This document shows, piece after piece, positions 1 to 8,649 of a stretch of DNA of 64,000 nucleotides (position 1 is its first letter; the number at the start of each line of letters is the position of its first letter). The notes under the pieces were generated by a model. That model was given only the letters and a program-made list of their open reading frames with translations, was not told where the DNA came from and did not search any database. The stretch lies in contig JAQYUZ010000023.1 in NCBI GenBank assembly GCA_033819885.1, positions 1 to 64,000 on the forward strand, read 5' to 3'. The position numbers and the translations under genes are program-made. This DNA is from Microbotryomycetes sp. JL201. Lineage: Eukaryota > Basidiomycota > Microbotryomycetes.

Positions 1-85
1 TCTGCCTGTTACGATTCGCACTCATATACGTATGCGTCACATCTAGCCCGCCGCATGCCTGTACTGGCGCTAGCACTTGCCCATA

Positions 86-400
86 GCGACGTCGTGGCCA
101 ACTTGCGCGACGCCGAGGGGCCCATGCTCAGAGACTTTGCGCCTAAGACGCAATCACTGTTCATATGCCCGCGCGCAAGCACACAAGAGACAACTGATGG
201 TGCAGTGAGTTGCAACAGACCTAGGCTGATCACGGTTGCAACGACCATGTCGAGGGGCCCGAGCTCAGAGACATCGCGTCAGACAAAGTGCTTGACAGAT
301 AGAGTGGGGGTCCATACGCGCGCATGAGCACACAGAGATGGATCGCAGTGCAGTATATTGCAATAAACCAGCGTGACTCACGGTTGCAACAACGGCCAAA
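86..400. repeat. Degenerate tandem repeat, two units of about 140 bp
   Basis: Two successive stretches share the same order of short blocks: GAGGGGCCC, CTCAGAGAC, a GCGCGCA/GCGCGCATGAG block followed by CACA(A)GAGA, and an ending CACGGTTGCAAC. The first unit runs from about 116 to 242 and the second from about 254 to 389. Similarity is patchy, so this is an old duplication. No convincing gene lies in the first 800 bases; the overlapping short ORFs share no recognisable domain. Confidence 0.55.
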
Positions 401-435
401 ACGCGAGAGTGAAAAGAGTCCCGAGCTTGCGCGCG

Positions 436-452
436 ACCTAACCCTAACCCTC
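436..452. repeat. Short interstitial telomere-like tract
   Basis: The sequence CCTAACCCTAACCCT contains just over two copies of the CCCTAA hexamer typical of many fungal telomeres. It lies beside the degenerate tandem repeat. With only two full copies it could be chance; it is recorded because of the position next to other repeats near the window edge. Confidence 0.3.
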
Positions 453-818
453 GCTCGAGCCGTTGACACGTCATATACATAGAGTTAAAATGCACGAGAT
501 TTGTCGTCAGTTGCGTGAAAGGTTTCGAGCAGGACGGATTACAAGCTGGCCCGGGGTAGACTGGCCCATGGTGCTGGCGAGGCGCATCATCGTTCGAGAA
601 CGTCGGCCATTGACACGACGAACCATAGCACCAGCCTTGCATGCTAGACTGTGCCGCGCCGGAATCAGCAAACCTTCGACTTGGAACGTTTATTAGGGTC
701 AATCGACAAGAGGGGCCCCATCTCGAGGCGTTCGTCTCTCGCTTGCCTTTCGACTGGATCACGCCCGCGCGCTTTACGCAACTCTGATTGCGACGTGCTC
801 CAACTGCTTACGCATGGC

Positions 819-2765
819 ATGTCGCTTGCGATAGACGCGGATCGGAACCGCGCGAGACGTTCGGATGCGCCTGCGCCGACTGTCACGCCAACGCGCGGTC
901 CTGCACGCCAAGGCGCGCCAGCGTCGTCTCGCGATTTTGCTCGGAGCAGCGCAGGCGGTGCTCGAGTCCAGTCGTACGGTGCCGACCGAGGGCGAGCTCG
1001 CTCGGTAGGCGATCAAGATGCGCGAGACAACAAGCTCAAGGCGTGGCAGACAACATACGTAAGTGTAAAAGGGCTTGCAATGCTCATCAAGTTGACTTTT
1101 CTTGGGCTTGCAGCGCTCGGGCGAAGAGACGCTGCGCAACGACTACTCGGCTCACTATGTCAGAAGCGGTGAGCGGCCACAAAACAATCTCAGAAACACG
1201 GGTCTGGACGAGCGTTTCATCGAGTCGGTCAACAGTCTGCGTCAGATAGCCTGTGCTGACTACCTTGCGCTCAGATACCCAAAGCTGCAGACGCTAATCC
1301 AGCGCAAACACGCGCTGCTCGACTCGGATGCACATTCTGTTCCTCCTACATATCTCGTCGCCGAGAACAAAGGAATGGCCGACGCCGTCATTAGCCTACA
1401 ATCCCTCCGTTTCGACGCAATCGTCGTCTCGCCACCTCCGACGGTGACTTATGACGAGCTTGTCAAGCTCGACATTGCCAGCATCGCCTCCTCTCCCGGC
1501 TTTGTCTGGTTGTGGGTCGGCAGCGGCGCCTCTGGAGACGGCATCGGACTCGAGCGAGGTCGGGACTTGCTTGCGGCGTGGGGCTATAGGTAAGCCATTG
1601 ACGCGCTAGACGATCCAGTCACAAGCTTATCGATAGTCGTAGACGATCTGAAGACATTGTCTGGCTCAAGACAAATCGCAGCAATCCGGCATTGGACCTC
1701 GTCAGCGGCCCCCGAATGGATGCTCTGCTCACGCCGACGATCGAGCATTGCCTTATGGGTATTCGTGGAACTGTTCGACGCTCAACCGACGCGTGGTTTG
1801 TGCACTGCAACATTGACACAGATGTGATCGTATGGGAATGCGACAAAAAAGGTAGGTCCCCGCTGCAAATGGGCGTTCTGCCTACTCAAGAATCCTGTGC
1901 AGACCCGCAGCTCAAACCGCCCGAGTTGCAATCGATCGTCGAGAATTTTTGCCTCGGAACGCGCCGACTGCATCTCTACGGTTCGCCCGAGTCTCTCAGA
2001 CGAGGCTGGCTTACCGTTGGTCCACACTTGAACCCCAACAGACCCGTCCGCGATATTGAGAACGAGACCATCAGGTGGCATGCCGTCCCGTTCGACCGAC
2101 AGGCATACGCCGCGCTGTGGGCACCTGCGGGCTCGGCAGGTGCTGCAATTCCGCACGTGCTACCCTACAGACAAGGTGAGCGACTCGGGCGCATCTGTTG
2201 CCGTACCAACTCACGACTTTTTAAATCAGATATTGACGAAATGCGACCAAAATCACCGCCAGCTCAAGATGGTGTCTTGTCGTCGGGTGGCCTCGGTCGA
2301 GGTCGCGGGGCAGGACTTGGCGTCACTCGCAGCGCAGCCGCGCTTGCACATTCGGTAAACAACAGTACAGGCAGAGGCCACCAGCAGATGCGCGGGCGTG
2401 CGCCGCCTCGCCCGTTCATGCAACCTGGTCCCGCGTTTGGCCACGGCATTTTGACGCCGACATTCGCACATGCTCCAGGACTGCCCGCCCAGAATGCACC
2501 GCACGTGCCACCAAACGCATACTGGCAGGCAGCTTGGTCCGAGCCTTCTTACGGCGCGACACACTTTTTTACATTGCAGCAGCAGCAGCAGCAGCAGCAA
2601 TACCACTATCACCACCAGCTGCTGCAGATGCAAAATCAATCCGTCCAGCAATCGCAGCACCATTTCGCACAACCAGCACCCTCCCGTGCGCCTAGATTCC
2701 AGCAGCAATTCGCGGATGCGATGCATGATCCTCACGACCCTAGATTCTTGCACCAAATGTTGTAA
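819..2765 (+). CDS. KAR4: METTL14/Kar4-type m6A methyltransferase-like protein
   Basis: MT-A70 family protein of the METTL14/Kar4 branch, the non-catalytic partner of the METTL3/Ime4 mRNA adenosine methyltransferase. Visible landmarks are the GERPQN motif, FVWLWVGSG, EHCLMGIRGTVRRSTD, an NFCLGTRRLHLYG block followed by PGWLTVGP-like RRGWLTVGP, and DEMRPKSPP near the end of the fold. The catalytic DPPW site of METTL3 is replaced by SPPPT, as expected for this branch. Five exons are read: 819-1058, 1114-1589, 1643-1851, 1903-2175, 2230-2765, giving 577 residues. The C-terminal tail has RG/GRG motifs and then a glutamine-rich stretch. The MT-A70 core is secure; the first exon is not, because its reading frame is low-complexity and a rival frame looks more like a METTL14 N-terminus. 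Confidence 0.9.
2577..2600 (+). repeat. CAG microsatellite encoding polyglutamine
   Basis: Eight consecutive CAG/CAA codons lie inside the last exon of the METTL14-like gene and encode an uninterrupted glutamine run. The flanking 80 residues are also rich in Q, H and P. Such runs commonly vary in length between strains. Confidence 0.85.
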
Positions 2766-3023
2766 TTGTTCCCTGGTTGTTGTCATGAACTCAATCGCGT
2801 AGCGTAAGAATTCGATTTGGCGCGCAGCTTCGCCTCTGACGACATCATCAGGTCGTCTGGAAACGCACACTCGCACTCCAGATAATTGCACTGCCATCGC
2901 ATTGTCGCGTCGCAGCAGCCAGCTGCGTGACGTGCAGCCATCGGCGACGCCGCCGTCATCATAACCCTGCGTGCCCTCGTCCAGGGCGGTCCAACGACGT
3001 CGTGAACCTATTTCATATCAACC

Positions 3024-5255
3024 ATGTCTGCTCGCGAAGCTGGCTCATCGTCAAGCGAGAGTGTGCGCATGACGCCGCGGACGTCAGAGTCGGACGCTGC
3101 GCGGCCGAGCCTTGCCCCACGCGACTCGGCTGACGACCGATCGCAATCCGAAGATCAAGTGACAGAGACATCGCCCATGCTTGCCAGGTGGACGCACGGC
3201 GCAGGGGACGAAGACGCGGACGAGGACGGCTGGGCCGACTCAGCACACGATGACGATGGCATACCGCCTGCAGACGACTCATGGAGCGAAATTGATCACT
3301 CGTCATCGGGCTTGCGCAAGAACAAAAGAGTCTACGGGGGCGGACGAGACAGAGACAGCCTCGACGAGGGTGAGCTTGGGCCAGGAGAGGTCGCAGGCAT
3401 GATTCTCGCGGCGACGTGAGTCCGACGAGCCCGAGAAGGCGTCGGATGCACGCTGACCGGTCTTGCAGCTTGAGTCCGACGCCTCTGCTGCAGGCACATG
3501 CGGCCGCACTGCTTGGCTTGCCACTCTTTTTGCCCGTCTTGTTCGTGTCTGGCGCGCTCAGCTGGTTCGCATATGTCGTGATCGGCCTCGAAGGACGCTA
3601 CTGCGGGTCAAGGTGCGTTCTGCGCTCGTACGACCCCGCACGTGTGTGCGCGCGCCAGCGCTGATGGTCTCGGCTTTGCTAGATCGTGGCCCTCACTCGC
3701 CTCGGCCGCGTTGCCGCACAAACTACGGACCGAGCGCGCCGGTGCTCTCCTGACATCGCTTTTGGTTTTTGCTGGTTCGCTCACGCGCGGGATTATGGCA
3801 ACGGTCGCGTCGGCAGAGCTCTTTGTCGACGTGTTTGTGTCGGTTAGCGGGCAAAAGTGGTGGCAGCGCGTGATTCTCGTAGGCGTCATTGGTTTAGCAT
3901 GGGTGAGCATCGCGGACATACTGGTACCCGTAGCTCGCAAACTAAACTTGCTTGGCAGACCTTCTTGCCCCTCATCGTGATGCCCCTTGTCCGAGAGCAA
4001 CTGTCTCGACGCACGCACGCGACCCATTCTGCCGCAGCGGCGTTGTTCAGGCTGCCTGCGTACATGGCCTTGTTCTTGTGGCCTCTCGCGCTCCTCGTGC
4101 TGGGCGTGCGCATCAAGCAGCTTAATCTCGACAGTCCCGATGCGGGTTTGCTCCGCCGCGGTCTGACGTTTCCGCCGCCACCCCGACCACCTGTAAATGA
4201 ACCCATCAAGCTGGACGAGGCCATGGGCTTGTCCATTTGGGGTGGTCCGTCATTGTCTTTCAAAAACTCGAATCGCGCTGACCTTGCACGTTTCTAGGCA
4301 TATCAATTGTCGTGTTTTCGCTCACGTGCCACCACGACGCATTCACATTCATTCGGTCGCTCGCTCGTCCGTCATCGACAGCTCAGCGCAAGCGACGCGC
4401 GTCTCTCGCGCCAGGAGAAGGCGCAAACGGGCCATCTACGTCTACCACTGTCGAAGGCAAGCGTAACCAGTGGCCCCTCGCGTGCGCGCTCGGTGTGGGC
4501 TCTGCGACGCTGATACAATTTGGGTGGGCACTCGTCGGATATCTGGGCTTGAACAATGGTGGTCGCGAGGGCAACATCTTGTCGTCGCCCACGCTGCCCG
4601 TCACCGACGGCTGGATCATTGTCGTTCGTGCGCTCGTCTTGCTCGCAATAGCAGCTCAACTTGAAAGCAACCTCAAGTCGGCGTATATGCGCACGCTCAA
4701 GGCAATCGAGCTTGTGTTTGGTCGATCGACTCGACCCAGCGACTCGGCGCAGCGCGGTGGATCTTATACTCGTCTGCCGACGGACGCCCTGCCGCCGTCC
4801 GCACAAGGCTGGGACTGGCGGTCAGCTACAGCGCGGATACTCGTGTGGTTGCTTGTGACCGGCTCGTCCATGCTCGTTTGCACTTGGGGCGAGACGGGTC
4901 AAGGCCTCGTCAGTGTGGCCGAAGCGACCGGTTGCATCTTGTCGACATTGTCGGCATTCTTGTTACCATGTAAGTCGGTGTACCAAAGCTTGTTGACTTA
5001 CTGACATGCTCGTCGTTGCCAGCCATCTTTTTCATCATTCTCTTCCACCTGCGTCGACCAAGGTCAATTTTTGTTTCCGATCCAGCAGATCCAGCGTTCG
5101 CCGCCGACGCCTTGTTGATGCGCAAGGAACGCCAAGTGCAGCGTAAATTGTCTGGCAGACGGATATGGCAAGACTTGCTCGTGTTTGGGGGTCTATTGCC
5201 GTTCAGCATCATCGTCATCATTCGCGGGAGTGTTGCGCTGGTCGAGCACGAATGA
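3024..5255 (+). CDS. Amino-acid/auxin permease family transporter (SLC38/AVT-like)
   Basis: Predicted 648-residue multi-pass membrane protein of the amino-acid/auxin permease superfamily, which moves neutral or other amino acids across vacuolar or plasma membranes. Six exons join in frame: 3024-3415, 3469-3612, 3683-3902, 3959-4244, 4298-4969, 5023-5255. The first 130 residues are acidic and Ser-rich and probably cytosolic. Hydrophobic helices follow, and a TCHHDAF motif after GISIVVFS matches the VCHHNSF region of SLC38/AVT proteins. The GLLPFS-like hydrophobic segment near the C-terminus is followed by a short tail. Introns are 53-70 nt. The substrate cannot be deduced from the sequence. 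Confidence 0.8.
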
Positions 5256-5352
5256 AGGCATGTCCATCATATGTTGTAAGAACAAGTTGGTTCGCGTATT
5301 CATTGCAGAAACGCCGACAGACTATTACGATCGTTTTTGTGCGCGAGCCTGT

Positions 5353-5848
5353 TCAGAGACGGGTCAGCTTTGCCGTGAATGTCGTTCGAGAGCGTACCAT
5401 CATTTCCGCATTCATCTCGCTAAACCGCAAGCCGACACGCTAAGCAAAAGGTCGACCGTCAGCCAAGCCAGTCGCACGCTGCCACGGGCGCGAACGCGCG
5501 CGCGCGCGCGCGCACTCTCACCTCTGAATGCTTCAAAAACTTGTCTGCGCACGTGTTGACACAGTGCTCCTGTCAAGCGAACCCAAGCGTAAGCGGGAGC
5601 TAGAGTCGGTGGCGAGACGCGACAGACCTCTTTCGAGCTGAGTGCCTTGCTCGTAAAGTCGTTGCAGCACGAGTTGAAACACCGCTCGACCAAGTTGGTG
5701 TACAGGTTCATAAAGTCCTTCATCTGCGCGCGCCTCTCGCGATCAGTGCCGCAACACGATACATTTGCGGGCGTTGACGGACCTGCTTGGCTTGCATCAT
5801 GCTCTCGAATGCCTGAGCCGTCGCTGGGTTCATGCCTGATGCGTCCAT
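5353..5848 (-). CDS. TIM9: Mitochondrial intermembrane-space chaperone Tim9
   Basis: Small Tim protein that pairs with Tim10 to escort hydrophobic precursors across the mitochondrial intermembrane space. On the minus strand the exons are 5783-5848, 5628-5723, 5522-5569 and 5353-5439, joining to 98 residues. The first CX3C motif is CFNSC within the stretch [16 protein letters not shown], and the second is CVNTC, followed by [12 protein letters not shown]. This is the twin CX3C pattern of the Tim9/10 family, and QMKDFM identifies Tim9 rather than Tim10. An extra cysteine directly follows the first motif. The last intron (5440-5521) contains a run of alternating CG. It is transcribed divergently from eIF6. 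Confidence 0.93.
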
Positions 5849-6227
5849 GGTACCTGCTGGTGCAAGGCGGTCGCGCGAGGCGGTCATGCGCGCGAGGACG
5901 AGGACGAGGTCGTAGTACACGAATGTGGGACAAACGCAAATGGGTCAGCTCGGATTCGACACGGACGAGCGATGGCGAGCGATTGACTGGTGTGACAAGC
6001 CGCCGTATTGCCGATGCGAGCGCCGTCTCGGCGCAAATGAGCTCGGCCGAGGCGGCCATGGCAAACGACGACATGAATGCAGTGCGACCGCTAAAACTGC
6101 AAACTTACAATGTGCAAATGCGAGTTGGCGTAAGAGCAAGCGTTGCGGCGTGACTCGACTGCTTTTCGGTTTTCAAAACGAGTCGGTGATCATTTGGCTC
6201 CTTCTTATCTACGTTGCCTTGCCCAAC
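5849..6227. promoter_or_regulatory. Divergent intergenic region between TIM9 and eIF6
   Basis: About 380 bases separate the two start codons, so both promoters must lie here. No TATA box or other motif stands out. Open frames in this stretch have no recognisable similarity. Confidence 0.5.
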
Positions 6228-7395
6228 ATGGCTGTTCGCAAGTCAGACCCGCCCAATCGTCGCCCGAGCTCGTTCGCTGACTCTTGTACCCATGTCGCCC
6301 GTGCTCTGGCGTCCTCGTCTTTGCTCGTGCAGGTTGTCGCTTCGAAAACTCGTCAGAGGTCAGCTTCAGCATGTCACAACTGAACGACATTGCATGCTGA
6401 CTCTGTGTACGGAACTACTTCTCTTGGTCGCTGTCGACAACGCCTGGTCGGGCACTTTTGCGTCATTGCCTCGAACGCGCGCAATACGACCTTTTCATGG
6501 CCGGTCACGTACTTGTACACGCTGTACGCGTATCTTGACTACCCTCCGTCCCCTCTTTTGTCATACTCGTGCGCGCGCACGCAGATTGGCGTCTTTGCGT
6601 CGCTCACAAACTCGTACTGCCTGTCATCCGTCTCGACAAGTTCGAACAATTTCTACTCGACGTTTGAAGCAGAAGTAGGCGACGTCGTGCCCGTCATCCA
6701 AACGAGCATCGGCGGCACGCGCATCATCGGCCGCCTCGTTGCAGGTAACCGCCACGGCCTCCTCGTGCCGTCAACAACGACAGATCAAGAACTTCAACAT
6801 TTGCGCAATTCGCTTCCAGACTCGGTGTCTCTTCAACGGATCGAAGAGCGTCTGTCTGCGCTCGGCAATATTATCGCTGCCAACGATTATGTGGCGCTTG
6901 TGCACCCCGACATTGACAGAGAGACGGAGGAAATTATTGCAGACGTGCTCAAGGTCGAAGTATTTAGGCAAACAATCGCAGATAACGTCCTCGTGGGCTC
7001 CTATTGCCGGATAACAAACCAAGGCGCACTCGTCCATCCACGCACGTCCATCCAAGACCAGGACGAGCTCAGTTCGCTGCTGCAAGTTCCGCTCGTGGTG
7101 CGTGCTGGTGTACCGACAGTCCTGCTTGTCTGCTGACATTCTGACACAGGCTGGTACTGTGAACCGTGGCTCGGACGTCATTGGCGCCGGTTTGATTGTT
7201 AATGGTGCGGCCAAGACGTGCGCGACATCCATACATCCCGCTGACACTCTCTGGCTGATAGACTGGGCAGCATTCACTGGCCTTGACACGACCGCGACCG
7301 AAATCTCTGTGCTCGAGGCAGCGTTCAAGCTCGGCGGCCAAGAGGCTGGCAAAATTGCAGGCATGCGCGATACGCTTGTCGAGAGCTTTGCATAA
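6228..7395 (+). CDS. TIF6: Eukaryotic translation initiation factor 6
   Basis: eIF6 binds the 60S subunit in the nucleolus and cytoplasm, is needed for 60S maturation and blocks premature joining to 40S. Exons 6228-6237, 6333-6358, 6585-7097, 7150-7204 and 7262-7395 join to exactly 245 residues, the usual length of the family. Recognised blocks are [57 protein letters not shown]-like [24 protein letters not shown] and the [10 protein letters not shown] block. The start and first splice are decided by the protein: only a GC donor at 6238 restores R-C-R-F-E-N. The second intron (226 nt) is much longer than its neighbours. Confidence 0.97.
6238..6332 (+). other. GC-AG intron in the eIF6 gene
   Basis: The ten-base first exon ATGGCTGTTC is followed by GCAAGT instead of GT. 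Splicing from this GC to the AG at 6331-6332 yields [12 protein letters not shown], the conserved eIF6 N-terminus, and a 245-residue product. The nearby GT at 6242 would put the next exon out of frame. A CTGAC branch-site candidate lies inside. Confidence 0.85.
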
Positions 7396-7410
7396 ACATG
7401 TTGCAATACA

Positions 7411-8649
7411 CTAGTGCTCGCATTGCAAAATGCAATCGTTCTGTCGACAAATGGCTTGGAGCATTGGCTGCTCGCTCATCTGGCCCGGGCCGATGACGAG
7501 TCTGCGCAATCTGGGCAGTTTAAACTTGTCTGTCGTCGGATCTTGCAAGCCCTCAACCAAACATTGACCGCTCAACTCTCTTACGCCCGCGACGTTCAGT
7601 GTAGTGATTGACTCTGGCCAGTTTTGCCAAAACAGAGTTTCATCGCGACCGAACGCGGCTGAAACGTGAGGCACGTTCCTTCTGGCTGTTATGACAAGGG
7701 TTTCGACGACCTGGCAAGACTGAATCGTTTGGAAAGCGTTGTTCAGGTCGCGGCGCGCCTCTTCAAAGGTCGCATTGATCGGAGGCCGTAGTTTGACAGT
7801 AACGTGACGGATATTCTCGCAATCCAAGAGCCACATCCATTCAAACGCAGGTATGCTAACTGTCGTCAGCGTCAACTTTGATGTCTGACACAAGACAAAG
7901 CCGAGCGTTCGAGACAGAGCTGCACGCAGATCGAGTCTGACGAGCTGCGGCGGGTCAATTCCTCCGTTGTACTCGGGTCTCGCCCGGGCGTCCCAATGTT
8001 CATCATCGTCGAATGCCAAGTCGCCCGACAGGTGCTTGATCGAATTCGTTTGGTAGACCCAGGGAAAGAAAGAGTGACCTTCTCGGATAGGCAGCTGCCT
8101 GACGACGTGAACGTGCGTAATCCGACGTTCCTTGTCGAGGTAAAGCTCCATCAAAAAGTCGTCAAACGCCTCGTACGAATAAAACAGGCCGATCTCGAGC
8201 GCCGAAATCGACGGACAAGCCTTGAAAATGGCAAAAGCATCGCTCGCAAAATCGTGGTACAGCTCGCCATCGGGTACCTTTTCGTTAAAGTACCGACTGT
8301 GATCATGTTGTGCTGCCGCAATCGACAGACGTCGAGGCCACCGAGCAAGGTGCGCGCACGTTGTGAGCGTTCTTCTGAGCAGTCGTGCTCGCCTCTTGTG
8401 CGTCGAGTAGTCGGTTCTGATTCGCGGTTGCATGTTGACCGTCTCGTACAGCAGCGGCTGCGCGAGTTGGCACCACGTGCGGTCGACTGCGCAAAAGGTC
8501 CACAGGTCACGCTCAGACCAATCGTCTCGGCTCGCAATGATGGCAGACACGAGCTCGTACGGCAACGTCGGGCGCTGGTCGAATGCCATGTCATCCGCCG
8601 GGCTGGATGAAAAGCCTCGAACCCCGGCCCCTCTTGAAAATACGGTCAC
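7411..8649 (-). CDS. F-box-like protein
   Basis: Intronless 412-residue reading frame. Residues about 27-70 (LPYELVSAIIAS, then DLWTFCAVDRTWCQLAQPLLYETV) match the F-box pattern: an LP-x-E-hydrophobic start and a conserved W before the aligned leucines. The remainder resembles the variable leucine-containing repeats seen in fungal F-box proteins, which recruit substrates to SCF ubiquitin ligases through Skp1. Translation could also begin at the internal Met about 20 residues in (8589). The eIF6 gene ends only 15 bases away, converging on it. The target protein is unknown. Confidence 0.7.
   Translation of the reverse strand: MTVFSRGAGVRGFSSSPADDMAFDQRPTLPYELVSAIIASRDDWSERDLWTFCAVDRTWCQLAQPLLYETVNMQPRIRTDYSTHKRRARLLRRTLTTCAHLARWPRRLSIAAAQHDHSRYFNEKVPDGELYHDFASDAFAIFKACPSISALEIGLFYSYEAFDDFLMELYLDKERRITHVHVVRQLPIREGHSFFPWVYQTNSIKHLSGDLAFDDDEHWDARARPEYNGGIDPPQLVRLDLRAALSRTLGFVLCQTSKLTLTTVSIPAFEWMWLLDCENIRHVTVKLRPPINATFEEARRDLNNAFQTIQSCQVVETLVITARRNVPHVSAAFGRDETLFWQNWPESITTLNVAGVRELSGQCLVEGLQDPTTDKFKLPRLRRLVIGPGQMSEQPMLQAICRQNDCILQCEH

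Noticed and set aside
2253-2897. 214-codon minus-strand ORF opposite the METTL14-like gene
   Set aside because: It is the shadow of the coding exon; its polyleucine run is the antisense of the CAG repeat.
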